Program-made: the position numbers and the translations under genes | Source: Anaerolineaceae bacterium | GTDB lineage: Bacteria > Chloroflexota > Anaerolineae > Aggregatilineales > Phototrophicaceae | Direction of reading: 5' to 3' | DNA: 64,000 nt | Assembly (NCBI GenBank): GCA_002702065.1 | Contig: NZXX01000009.1 | Location: 744,001-808,000 of the forward strand | In this document: piece after piece, positions 49,353 to 57,312 of the stretch | How the letters are laid out: each line of letters begins with the position of its first letter | Numbering within the stretch: position 1 is the stretch's first letter | Notes under the pieces: generated by a model | What the model was told of the DNA's origin: nothing | The model's input: the letters and a program-made list of their open reading frames with translations, nothing else | Database searches by the model: none

Positions 49353-50132
49353 ATGTTCCCATTACAGGATACCCAGATTGACCCGCGCTTTGTACAGCCG
49401 GTGCCGTTCCAGCACTTCTCGGCTGGTCAGTTTCCGACGATTCATCCGATTCACTGGCTGCATTCGCATTTTGCTGTCGGCGGCTGGAGCCCGCTGCAAC
49501 GCCTGAGTGGGATGCTGACGGCGCACATGACCCGGATCGCGCCGCACAACGGTTTCACGTGGCATCCGCACCGCGGGTTGGAGATTTTTACGTGGGTGCT
49601 GGAAGGGACGCTGTATCACGAGGACACCACGGGTGGTAGCGGCGAGATTCAGCCCGGCGAATTGCAGCGTATGTTCTCTGGCGACTACATCGAGCACATG
49701 GAGATGAACTACACCGATCATCCGGTGCGGGTGATTCAGATCTGGTTTGTGGCGGACCGGCAGCATCGCGGTCTGGAACCACATTACCAGCAACTCCGGC
49801 GCGACCAGCTGCCCACGCGCACTGTCGGTGACGCGACGGTCTACAGCCTGATCGGGGAAGAATCGCCGATGCAGCAGCACATGACGGGCCGGTTGACAGC
49901 AGCACGACTCCCGGTGGGCGGCAGTACACAGCTCGAAGCCCCGCGCGAGGACGAAGACCTGTTCCTGTATGTGACGGATGGGGCGGGCGCAGCGGCCAAT
50001 GGCAGCACGCATTCACTCGGCCAGTACGATGTGATCCTCGCCACACCGGAGACGGAACCCGTTACCCTGAGCGCGACGGCGGATTCCGATTTACACTACC
50101 TGAGCTTCTACTTGCCCAGTTTTCTGCGCTAA
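49353..50132 (+). CDS. Pirin-family cupin protein
   Basis: 259 residues. SHFAVGGWSPLQRLSGMLTAHMTRIAPHNGFTWHPHRGLEIFTWVLEGTLYHEDTTGGSGEIQPGELQRMFSGDYIEHMEMN carries the metal-binding HPHRG and EH positions of pirin, and a second cupin domain follows. Bacterial pirins such as YhhW are quercetin dioxygenases. It is placed between regulators and PPOX proteins and fits handling of quinone or phenolic compounds. Confidence 0.93.
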   Translation: MFPLQDTQIDPRFVQPVPFQHFSAGQFPTIHPIHWLHSHFAVGGWSPLQRLSGMLTAHMTRIAPHNGFTWHPHRGLEIFTWVLEGTLYHEDTTGGSGEIQPGELQRMFSGDYIEHMEMNYTDHPVRVIQIWFVADRQHRGLEPHYQQLRRDQLPTRTVGDATVYSLIGEESPMQQHMTGRLTAARLPVGGSTQLEAPREDEDLFLYVTDGAGAAANGSTHSLGQYDVILATPETEPVTLSATADSDLHYLSFYLPSFLR

Positions 50133-50171
50133 GAAACGCTACTGTATTTCCAGACACGCAAGGTAAGGATT

Positions 50172-50579
50172 ATGACGGCAACAATTCCCGACTCTCACAA
50201 AGACCTGATCGGCGCGCCGGTTTTTGCCACCATTGTAACGGTGATGCCCGACGGTCAGCCGCAGTCGTCGGTGGTGTGGTGGAGCTATGACGGCGAACGA
50301 ATCTGGGTGAATTCGGCAGACGGGCGGCAGAAAAACCGCAATCTGGAACGCAACCCGAAGGTGACGCTGCTGGCGATTGACCCGCAAGACCCGTATCGCT
50401 ACATTGAAATTCGCGGTGTGGTGGATGAAATCACCAAGGATGGCTGGCTGGAACATATCAACAGCCTGAGTCTGGCCTATCGCGGGTACGAAGATTATTA
50501 CCAGACTATGCCAGATAAACGCGGGGTCGAAACGCGGACGATCTACAAAATCAAGCCGGTCAAGGTGCTGGCGCGCTGA
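50172..50579 (+). CDS. PPOX-class (F420/flavin-dependent) split-barrel oxidoreductase, copy 3
   Basis: 135 residues with AAGGAT upstream of ATG 50172. SHKDLIGAPVFATIVTVMPDGQPQSSVVWWSYDGERIWVNSADGRQKNRNLERNPKVTLLAIDPQDPYRYIEIRGVVDEI is clearly the same family as the pair at 44.7 kb; it ends YKIKPVKVLAR. It has no CGGACTNTNGTCC operator nearby and lies 39 bases after pirin, so it probably shares the pirin transcript. Confidence 0.92.
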   Translation: MTATIPDSHKDLIGAPVFATIVTVMPDGQPQSSVVWWSYDGERIWVNSADGRQKNRNLERNPKVTLLAIDPQDPYRYIEIRGVVDEITKDGWLEHINSLSLAYRGYEDYYQTMPDKRGVETRTIYKIKPVKVLAR

Positions 50580-50699
50580 GGGTGGCACTCAACAGACTTC
50601 CGTCATTAGTCATTGAGCAATAGTTTGAAGCTGGGTGCTATGAGTGATGGTTAATTGCTTGGCCCTGAACTGATGACTGTCAGCTGTCGACTGACGACT

Positions 50700-51665
50700 T
50701 TACGGCAACCACGTCTGGGTGAACTGGATGCTGTCGACAAAGTTGCCATTGACCGCCATCTCCCAGTGGAAGTGAGGGCCGCTGCTGCGCCCGGTGTCGC
50801 CGGTGACGCCGATAATCTGGCCTTTGACGATGCTCTGGCCGCGTGTGACGTGAATCTGCGACAGATGGCTGTAGGTCGAGAAGATGCCGAAGCCATGATC
50901 GATGACGACCAGATTGCCGCGAATCTCCAGATGCCCGGCAAAGGCCACCGTCCCGCCTGCCGATGCCATCACGGGGATGCCGAGCGTGGTGCGGATGTCC
51001 CAGCCGGTATGCCGGGTTTGCAGGAAGCCGTTAAAATTGCGAAATGCCCCAAAGGGTGACGTCAGTTGTGAATTGAGAATTGGCATCTGAAAGCCGAGGC
51101 TGTCCCACAGATGATCGGTGGTGTTCTGGTTGAAGATGCTTTCCAGACGGGCGAGTTCACCGCGTTCGATCTCCGCATCGACCAGATAAGCCCGGTCGGG
51201 TGCCATCGTGATTTCCTGCCGGATAAAATCGCCCCGCACGATTTCGACCGGGACATTGATGGTGATACGCCGGTTGTCCTCGAACCACGCAAAAATATTC
51301 AGATCATAGGTGCGCGGGTTCTGCTCCATATTGGCGGATAGCAGCCCATAATAACCATCGTCCTCAATCGGGAAAAAATCGACCATCTCATTAAACAGCC
51401 GCGCCCGTGCTCCGGCGATCCCATCGCCGTGAACATGGACCAGACCGACCTGTCCCTGGGCAATGCTGTTGAAGAATAATTCAACGGTGGTGCCGTCCTG
51501 CTCGATGACACTGGTTGGGGTGGGTCGGGGCAGCGGTGTAGGGGTGACGATGGGGGCCTGGGTCGCATCCGATGGCAGCGGCGTTTCATCGATACCCTGC
51601 GCTGCTGCTATGCTCAATGACACAACCAGGCAAATGATGACAATAAACCCGGCAACTGGCTTCAA
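50700..51665 (-). CDS. Secreted M23 (LytM) peptidase
   Basis: About 321 residues. TTG 51665 gives MKPVAGFIVIICLVVSLSIAAAQG, a clean signal peptide with AGGAT before it; GTG 51683 is the alternative. A PTP-rich linker and a beta domain precede the C-terminal lysostaphin domain, with RHTGWDI (HxxxD), AGHLEIRGNLVVIDHGFGIFSTYSHL and HFHWEM (HxH), so the zinc site is complete. It should cleave peptidoglycan cross-bridges outside the cell. Confidence 0.93.
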   Translation of the reverse strand: MKPVAGFIVIICLVVSLSIAAAQGIDETPLPSDATQAPIVTPTPLPRPTPTSVIEQDGTTVELFFNSIAQGQVGLVHVHGDGIAGARARLFNEMVDFFPIEDDGYYGLLSANMEQNPRTYDLNIFAWFEDNRRITINVPVEIVRGDFIRQEITMAPDRAYLVDAEIERGELARLESIFNQNTTDHLWDSLGFQMPILNSQLTSPFGAFRNFNGFLQTRHTGWDIRTTLGIPVMASAGGTVAFAGHLEIRGNLVVIDHGFGIFSTYSHLSQIHVTRGQSIVKGQIIGVTGDTGRSSGPHFHWEMAVNGNFVDSIQFTQTWLP

Positions 51666-51743
51666 TTCAAAATCCTGATCCACAATGGTTCTGCAACCTC
51701 AATAGGTTACAGGCTGCTGCCGGGAGATGCAAGCGACAGTCGG

Positions 51744-52532
51744 CTAATCGGCGGGGAATGACTCGCTGACATGAAACTCGATGGAGTCGAGAATCCCCTG
51801 TAAGGCGTCTTCGCTGGTGTCCATGGCCTCGATGGGTTCGGCGTAGACGAAAAAGACAAAATTCAGCCCATCTTCCTGCAAACCGACAAACCAGCCGCGC
51901 GTGTCCGGCGTTTCCGGGCAGTCGACAATGGCGAACTTGGTGCCGCTGCCGGTGCGGTCGCCGATGTTGTACGTGCGTTCGAGGTCGGTGCCCGCGTTAC
52001 AACCCTGTTCGACCATCGCTGTGCGGAACAGGCGCAGGCCGTCCGACCACAGGTTGGGTGCGGGCGTGGGCGTGCCGGGCAGGGCAAAAGGACTGCCGAC
52101 CATGAAATTGGGGAATCCCCACATCACAACAATAGTGCCTGTGCCCTCGCTGACAGGCCCTTCATAGACCGTCACCTGCACCGGGCGTGCGGTCGCATCC
52201 ACGTCGGGGATGAACAGCGCGTTCTGCATGGCGATCTGCCAGCCGTCCGGCAGGGTAATCTCAAACGGTGGCGGCGCGCCCTCGCCCAGCAGCAAGGTCT
52301 CCTCTGCTTCGGCGGTGGCTTCCTCGGTGATTTCCGGTGCCGGGGTTGGGCTGGGTTCCGGCGTGGCTGTCGGTGGCGTTGTCGGGGTGGATGATGGAAC
52401 CGGCGTCAGAGTCGGCGTTGGGGTGGGCGCGGCGCCACAGGCTGCCAGCAGCACCGCGACGATCATCCACAGGCAAGGGGACACCGTGCGTTGTACCCCC
52501 CACAGGTTGTTTCGAAAAAAAGCTGATCCCAC
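51744..52532 (-). CDS. Lipoprotein with Pro/Thr linker, unknown function
   Basis: About 262 residues. The lipobox is VLLAAC; GTG 52532, preceded by AGGGGG, is chosen, but ATG 52559 is also open and overlaps the upstream gene. After the Cys comes a long TPTPT linker (APTPTPTLTPVPSSTPTTPPTATPEP), then a domain starting FEITLPDGWQIAMQNALF with WGFPNFMVGSPFALPG and two Cys (EQGCNAG, IVDCPETP) that may form a disulfide. No family is recognised. It is probably in one operon with the PASTA protein. Confidence 0.75.
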   Translation of the reverse strand: MGSAFFRNNLWGVQRTVSPCLWMIVAVLLAACGAAPTPTPTLTPVPSSTPTTPPTATPEPSPTPAPEITEEATAEAEETLLLGEGAPPPFEITLPDGWQIAMQNALFIPDVDATARPVQVTVYEGPVSEGTGTIVVMWGFPNFMVGSPFALPGTPTPAPNLWSDGLRLFRTAMVEQGCNAGTDLERTYNIGDRTGSGTKFAIVDCPETPDTRGWFVGLQEDGLNFVFFVYAEPIEAMDTSEDALQGILDSIEFHVSESFPAD

Positions 52533-52540
52533 AAAGCCCC

Positions 52541-53608
52541 CTAGCGCGGCATGATGCATAAAGTCAATTGACCGGGTGTGGCGACCGGGCAGGTGTGCGG
52601 CTGGTCATCGGTCACGCTTTCGACCGGAAAATCCGCACCCCAGAAAATCACCGACGGGCCAACATCCAGCCGGGCGATCACATCGCAGGGTTGTGGCGGC
52701 GTGTCGACCCCTTCGGCACTGTTGGTGAAAAAGATGCACTGTCCCGGCGCCAGCTGCTGCACGTTGGCAACCGGGTTGAGATTGCCGCCGAACAGCGACG
52801 GATTGGCGATTTCGACTTCGGCACCGCGTGTAGGCGCAAAGTTGTTGAGCACCCGCAGTCCGCTAAGGGGCATCCAGCGATCTTCCGTGTTGTTGATGAC
52901 CGCCAGCCGGTCTGGTGTATAGGCAAAGTAAATGTGTTCGGTGGCGTCCCCGCCGCTGCCCCCGCCCGGCAGGTAAAATTCGCACCGACCCGGGTTGGCA
53001 ACCGGGCACACCGCCCGTTCGATGCCGTTTTGCAGAATGGCAAACTGCGATGTGCCGCCTGCACCTGTCCAGAAATGTTCACCGCCGTTGGTGGTGGTCA
53101 GCCAGTGTTCAATATAATCGCATTCGTCGAGGCCCTTCGGCCCGTTGCGGTTGAGCGACCAGATTTGTGTGCAGCGATCCCGCCGCAGACGGTCCCCCCA
53201 GCGGCTGGCGGCAAACGACGCCTGATTGCCATCCAGCGCACGAAACATGATGCCGGCCAGTTGAATCGGACCGCCAGTCTCGTTTACCAGGGTGAGGTCG
53301 TTGTCATCATAAATCACCTGTACGTTGGGCGAGCGCAGCACCGTCAGGTCCACCGTGGAACCGGGTGCGACCGGTGTTCCGGGTTCGACGGATTGCGCCC
53401 CGATTGTGTTGCGGGGCAAACCAGATTCTTCCGTCCAGCGTTCGCCAGTTTCCTGACCAATGCCGATACCGGCGCGGTTCAGCGTGGCGGCGGCAACCGG
53501 TACGGTCATCCCCGTTAAATCGGGCATGACAACGCTTTCCTGGGCAGTGGCCACGTGCGCTACCAACGCCAAACCAAGAAGGATGATCATCAGGCGGATT
53601 TTTGTCAT
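52541..53608 (-). CDS. Exported PASTA-domain protein
   Basis: 355 residues with signal peptide MTKIRLMIILLGLALVAHVATAQE. A single PASTA domain follows directly (VVMPDLTGMTVPVAAATLNRAGIGIG ... GAQSVEPGTPVAPGSTVDLTV), which usually binds muropeptides or beta-lactams. The rest is a beta-rich Cys-containing part (DRCTQIWSLN, VCPVANPGRCEFYLPGG, HTCPVATPGQLTLC) with no known name. It probably binds peptidoglycan on the outside. Confidence 0.82.
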   Translation of the reverse strand: MTKIRLMIILLGLALVAHVATAQESVVMPDLTGMTVPVAAATLNRAGIGIGQETGERWTEESGLPRNTIGAQSVEPGTPVAPGSTVDLTVLRSPNVQVIYDDNDLTLVNETGGPIQLAGIMFRALDGNQASFAASRWGDRLRRDRCTQIWSLNRNGPKGLDECDYIEHWLTTTNGGEHFWTGAGGTSQFAILQNGIERAVCPVANPGRCEFYLPGGGSGGDATEHIYFAYTPDRLAVINNTEDRWMPLSGLRVLNNFAPTRGAEVEIANPSLFGGNLNPVANVQQLAPGQCIFFTNSAEGVDTPPQPCDVIARLDVGPSVIFWGADFPVESVTDDQPHTCPVATPGQLTLCIMPR

Positions 53609-53698
53609 GATTTGTTCATCCCATTTTCGACAACACTTGACGACTATTATAATAGGTAGATTGAACAGATAGACAAATGGTCGGATTAGAGATCTGTT

Positions 53699-55141
53699 AT
53701 GTCAGCCACACTCGAAAGTCCACTCGCTTCGACAGCCGCCGACACAGCGCGGGATCAGGTGTCCATCTGGCAGCGGCTGTTTGTGCCGGTTGCTGCTGCA
53801 CCGCTGGTGTTTTTCCGCATCGCCTTTGGCGGGATTATGCTGTGGGAGGTCTGGCGTTACTTCAATCATGGCTGGATCGCCCGCTATTTCATCGAACCCA
53901 CCTTCTACTTTGGTTATTTCGGATTCGAGTGGGTGCGGCCCTGGCCCGGCGATGGCATGTACCTGCATTTTTATCTGCTTGGGCTGCTGGCGGTGCTGAT
54001 CATACTGGGGTTGTTCTATCGCATCAGCGCGCTGCTGTTTTTTCTGGGCTTTACCTACGTCTTCCTGCTCGACCAGACCAATTATCTCAATCACTTTTAC
54101 CTGATCGCACTGGTCAGTTTTGCCATGATCTTTGTGCCCGCCACCCGCGCGCTGTCGCTTGATGGTCTGCGCAAACCCAACCTGCGCTCAGATAGTGCGC
54201 CTGCCTGGACGGTTGCGCTGCTGCGCTTCCTGATCGGCATTGCTTACTTTTATGGCGGCATTGCCAAGATCAACGGCGACTGGTTGCAGGCGGTGCCCAT
54301 GCGCTACTGGCTGGCGGCACGCCGCGATTTTCCGCTCATTGGGCAGTGGTTCGGTGAAGAATGGATGGCTTATCTGTTCAGCTATGGCGGCCTGTTCTTT
54401 GATCTGCTGATTGTGCCGCTGTTGCTGTGGCGGCGCACCCGCACTCCGGCGCTGATCGTCGCTACGTTGTTTCATGTGACGAATGCCCATTTGTTCAGCA
54501 TCGGCATTTTCCCCTGGTTCATGATCGCGGCGACATGGATTCTGTTTGGGCCGGACTGGCTGCGTCACACGCCGTTGTGGAAGCTGGGCGGCGTGCCCCC
54601 GGTTGATCCCGACGCGGTGCAGCCGGTTCCAGCCTTGAATCGCCGCCAGCGTTGGGTCGCGGCGCTGCTGACTCTGTTCGTCGTCTGGCAGGTGCTGATG
54701 CCGCTGCGTCACTGGCTGTATCCCGGCTACGTGAGCTGGACCGAGGAAGGTCATAACTTCTCCTGGCATATGAAGCTGCGCGGCAAAGATGGTGACTTGA
54801 CCATGTATGTGTTCGACAAGGGCACGTACACCACCGAAGAAGTCAACCTGAGCGATTATCTGAGTTATCGTCAGGTGTCGAAGATGGCCACCCGGCCCCA
54901 CATGGTTCACCAGTTTGCCTATTATCTGGCCGACCAGCTGCGGGCACAGGGGCGCGATAACTTCTCGATTCATGCGCGCAATTGGGTGGCGCTCAACGGG
55001 CGGGACTGGCAGTTGATTATTGACCCGCAGGTTGATCTGGCGAGCCAGCCGCGTGACATCTGGCACAAGCCGTGGCTGCTCCCGCTGGAAACGCCCTTGA
55101 TCATCCATCAACCCGCCAGCGCCGATATTGAGACAGATTGA
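53699..55141 (+). CDS. HTTM/vitamin K-dependent gamma-carboxylase-like membrane protein
   Basis: 480 residues. Multi-TM N-terminal region APLVFFRIAFGGIMLWEVWRYF, YRISALLFFLGFTYVFLLDQTNYLNHFYLIALVSFAMIFVPA and LLRFLIGIAYFYGGIAKINGDWLQAVPMRYWL are the VKGC signatures; Lys190 in AKINGDW aligns with the essential Lys of human GGCX. The C-terminal ~170 residues form a soluble beta part. Bacterial members are mostly uncharacterised; some carboxylate or have epoxidase activity. A VKOR gene lies 13 kb away. The RAYT gene follows 9 bases downstream. Confidence 0.9.
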   Translation: MSATLESPLASTAADTARDQVSIWQRLFVPVAAAPLVFFRIAFGGIMLWEVWRYFNHGWIARYFIEPTFYFGYFGFEWVRPWPGDGMYLHFYLLGLLAVLIILGLFYRISALLFFLGFTYVFLLDQTNYLNHFYLIALVSFAMIFVPATRALSLDGLRKPNLRSDSAPAWTVALLRFLIGIAYFYGGIAKINGDWLQAVPMRYWLAARRDFPLIGQWFGEEWMAYLFSYGGLFFDLLIVPLLLWRRTRTPALIVATLFHVTNAHLFSIGIFPWFMIAATWILFGPDWLRHTPLWKLGGVPPVDPDAVQPVPALNRRQRWVAALLTLFVVWQVLMPLRHWLYPGYVSWTEEGHNFSWHMKLRGKDGDLTMYVFDKGTYTTEEVNLSDYLSYRQVSKMATRPHMVHQFAYYLADQLRAQGRDNFSIHARNWVALNGRDWQLIIDPQVDLASQPRDIWHKPWLLPLETPLIIHQPASADIETD

Positions 55142-55150
55142 CGCAGGCAG

Positions 55151-55657
55151 ATGCAAGCCCGCTCCAGCCGCAAATCCCCTCGTCTGGAGGGCTATGATTA
55201 CGCGCAGGATGGGGCCTATTTCCTGACAAGCTGCACGCAAAACCGAGTGCACCAATTTGGTCACGTGATGGATCAGACCATGTACCTGAACGAAGCGGGA
55301 TACATAGTTGAAACGTGGTGGCACCGGCTGCCAGCTAAGTTTGCCGACCTGGAACTCGATCTGTTTGTGGTCATGCCGAATCATATACACGGCATTGTTA
55401 TTCTGAATGCGTGGGCGGGCACACAGACCCGCCCCTACACCATCGCCAGCGTCATGGCGTGGTTCAAGAGCATGACCACCAATCACTACATCCGAGGGGT
55501 GCGGCAACGCGGCTGGAAACCCTTTGTCGGCAAGTTATGGCAGCGCAGCTTTCATGATCGGATTATCCGTCATGAGCGCGAATTGAATGCCCTGCGAGAG
55601 TATGTGCTGACCAACCCTGCCCGTTGGGAAGCAGACACGTTCTACGACAAAGGGTGA
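55151..55657 (+). CDS. rayT: REP-associated tyrosine transposase (RAYT, IS200/Y1_Tnp-like)
   Basis: 168 residues. GYDYAQDGAYFLTSCTQNR is the usual opening; the HUH nuclease site is VVMPNHIHGIVIL and the catalytic Tyr is in REYVLTNPARW, after WQRSFHDRIIRHERELNAL. RAYTs are domesticated single-copy transposases that move or maintain REP hairpins. A REP-like hairpin lies six bases after the stop, and another lies inside the coding sequence (55413-55438), where it encodes residues AWAGTQTRPYT. The start used is ATG 55151. Confidence 0.92.
   Translation: MQARSSRKSPRLEGYDYAQDGAYFLTSCTQNRVHQFGHVMDQTMYLNEAGYIVETWWHRLPAKFADLELDLFVVMPNHIHGIVILNAWAGTQTRPYTIASVMAWFKSMTTNHYIRGVRQRGWKPFVGKLWQRSFHDRIIRHERELNALREYVLTNPARWEADTFYDKG
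55413..55438 (-). repeat. REP-like hairpin inside the RAYT coding sequence
   Basis: Stem GGGCGGG (55413-55419) and CCCGCCC (55428-55434) followed by CTAC; on the minus strand it begins GTAGGGGCGGGTCTGTGTGC, the same as the copies after the gene and at 57.2 kb. Confidence 0.75.
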
Positions 55658-55662
55658 TTATC

Positions 55663-55688
55663 GTAGGGGTGGGCCAGTGTGCCCACCC
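55663..55688 (+). repeat. REP-like hairpin immediately downstream of RAYT
   Basis: GTAGGGGTGGGCCAGTGTGC continuing to CCACCC, six bases after the RAYT stop. The stem is GGGTGGGC with GCCCACCC. It shares the GTAGGGG head and GTGTGC core with the other copies. Confidence 0.75.
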
Positions 55689-55839
55689 GGTGCGCAAACT
55701 GCATTCGAGCGGGGTTATGACGGTGCTTTTCTCAGCGGCAACGGGATGCCTTTACCCGGCGTGTGGGACGCCCATCCAATGAAAAAAACGACAAAACCCG
55801 GTATAGTAGAGGAAAATTTGTTCTGGTTGTGAGGACCAA

Positions 55840-56391
55840 ATGAGCCGTAACAACCGTCGTTATCGGGATTTGAAACGACAGATCAGCCAGCCCAGCCCAC
55901 AGCAGACACTCGCCAAAGATGAACTGGGCCAGGTGTTGGACAACCTGAATGCCTGGGGTTTCCTCGAGGACCAGCAGCAGGCTGACCACCGGGATATTCT
56001 CTGCTTTGGGCCGGGTGTTTTTCGCGGGTATCTGCCCGTAACCTGGGCCGGTGTGACCCTGTGGCACAAGCCGCGCGGCTATTATTTCTACGACACACTG
56101 GGGATGCTTGGCATCTGGGCTGTGAGGCCGGAACCGGGCGTGCTGCGCGTCCTGGTCGGCACACGCCAACTGTCTTACGCGCTGCCCTTCTTCAACCCGG
56201 AATCTTACTACCGGCGCATTCAACAGGAATTCCGCACCTTTTATCAGGACAATGGCAGCCCGCCGCCGGATGACCAGTGCCGTTACAGCGTCACCTATGA
56301 CGCCGCCTGCCGCTTGGAAATGCGGCGCGCCATCGAAGATGAGATCATCCGATGGGCCTCGGAGCAGCACACAGCCGGTCAGGGCTGGTAA
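55840..56391 (+). CDS. Hypothetical protein, 183 residues
   Basis: Not recognised. ATG 55840 has GAGGA five bases upstream. A basic N-terminus (MSRNNRRYRDLKRQISQ) precedes a globular part rich in aromatic residues (GVFRGYLPVTWAGVTLWHKPRGYYFYDTLGMLGIWAV). Strand order suggests an alpha/beta protein. The antisense frame of similar length was rejected because it lacks an SD and reads as low-complexity. The gene has no close operon partner. Confidence 0.65.
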   Translation: MSRNNRRYRDLKRQISQPSPQQTLAKDELGQVLDNLNAWGFLEDQQQADHRDILCFGPGVFRGYLPVTWAGVTLWHKPRGYYFYDTLGMLGIWAVRPEPGVLRVLVGTRQLSYALPFFNPESYYRRIQQEFRTFYQDNGSPPPDDQCRYSVTYDAACRLEMRRAIEDEIIRWASEQHTAGQGW

Positions 56392-56401
56392 GCGGCCTCA
56401 G

Positions 56402-56995
56402 CTAAAAATCAATATCTCCATCGCCATCTTCGTCCAGCATACCGCCGAAAATCTCGTCCTGTTTGCGATTATCACGCCGTTTGCGCCGCAGCGGTGGTGG
56501 ATTGTTGTCCGGCAGCGGTGGGATATTCGGTTTCACAGACGGGTCGCTGCCTTCGGGACGGCGAAAGTCCTGGTCGCGCTCACGGCCAGGCGTGCCACCT
56601 GTTACGCGGCGGTAACGCCCATCGCGCATGATGCGGCCTGAAATCGGCGAACCGGGGTTCACCCCGTACTGATCAGGGTTGATCGACGCCGCTTTGACAT
56701 CAATGTCATCGGCAGGCAGGGGCGTATCATCATGCCGGTGGCGTGCCAGGGCTGCGTCAAAATCCAGCGCCTGGGCTTTACTTTTCAGATTGGGGCGGCG
56801 GGTGGTGGTTCGGGGTCGATAGGTGCTGGTGGGTTCATCATCCCGGCTGCCGAAAATTTCCGTCAGACTGCCCAACCAGTCCGGGACGAGCGCCCCGGCA
56901 AACCGCACGACCAGAAACAGGACCACCGCGCCCACGCCGAGCAGCACGACGGCCCCTATACATAACGCCAGAATCAGGCCTGACCATTCATTCAT
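56402..56995 (-). CDS. Single-TM protein with long disordered tail
   Basis: 197 residues from ATG 56995 (MNEWSGLILALCIGAVVLLGVGAVVLFLVV) with GAGG upstream. One N-terminal TM is followed by a charged, low-complexity cytoplasmic tail (PTSTYRPRTTTRRPNLKSK ... PPLPDNNPPPLRRKRRDN) that ends acidic (DEDGDGDIDF). No family is recognised. It may be a membrane-bound scaffold. Confidence 0.65.
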   Translation of the reverse strand: MNEWSGLILALCIGAVVLLGVGAVVLFLVVRFAGALVPDWLGSLTEIFGSRDDEPTSTYRPRTTTRRPNLKSKAQALDFDAALARHRHDDTPLPADDIDVKAASINPDQYGVNPGSPISGRIMRDGRYRRVTGGTPGRERDQDFRRPEGSDPSVKPNIPPLPDNNPPPLRRKRRDNRKQDEIFGGMLDEDGDGDIDF

Positions 56996-57186
56996 ACCAG
57001 TAAACCTCGTCACTTATTCCATCTGATTGTACAACATTTCATACAGTCTGTCGGAGAAATCCTTCACAAATTGGTGAAGACTGGTCTACCGTACTTTTCA
57101 CAATTTCCGGCATTATAGACTTGTTGTCTTTTACCAAAACATTGGCAGAGGCGGCTGATTGCTCTGTCCGGTAATTGCTTAAGAAC

Positions 57187-57215
57187 GTAGAGGTGGGTCT
57201 GTGTGCCCGCCCACC
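57187..57215 (+). repeat. REP-like hairpin in the gap before the aminotransferase gene
   Basis: GTAGAGGTGGGTCTGTGTGC followed by CCGCCCACC. The stem is GGTGGG-type with CCCACC. The 299-base gap (57014-57312) has no other clear feature. Confidence 0.7.
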
Positions 57216-57312
57216 GGGCTACAAATGTTTCTCAGGCAATGGCTGGGCCAAGCACACATAAGTCGCCTCGATTGATGAATACCGGCAGTAATCAACCAGT
57301 CAAGAGGGTCCT

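Noticed and set aside
53637..53653. TTGACG and TATAAT before the VKGC-like gene as a promoter
   Set aside because: Only five bases separate the hexamers, which is too close for a sigma70 promoter.
55732..56370. Minus-strand frame of 212 codons
   Set aside because: The plus-strand frame at 55840-56391 has a good SD and more natural composition; the minus frame is its shadow.
57014..57312. RNA gene or riboswitch in the gap before the aminotransferase
   Set aside because: Only the REP-like hairpin is visible; no conserved riboswitch or tRNA features were found here or elsewhere in the window.
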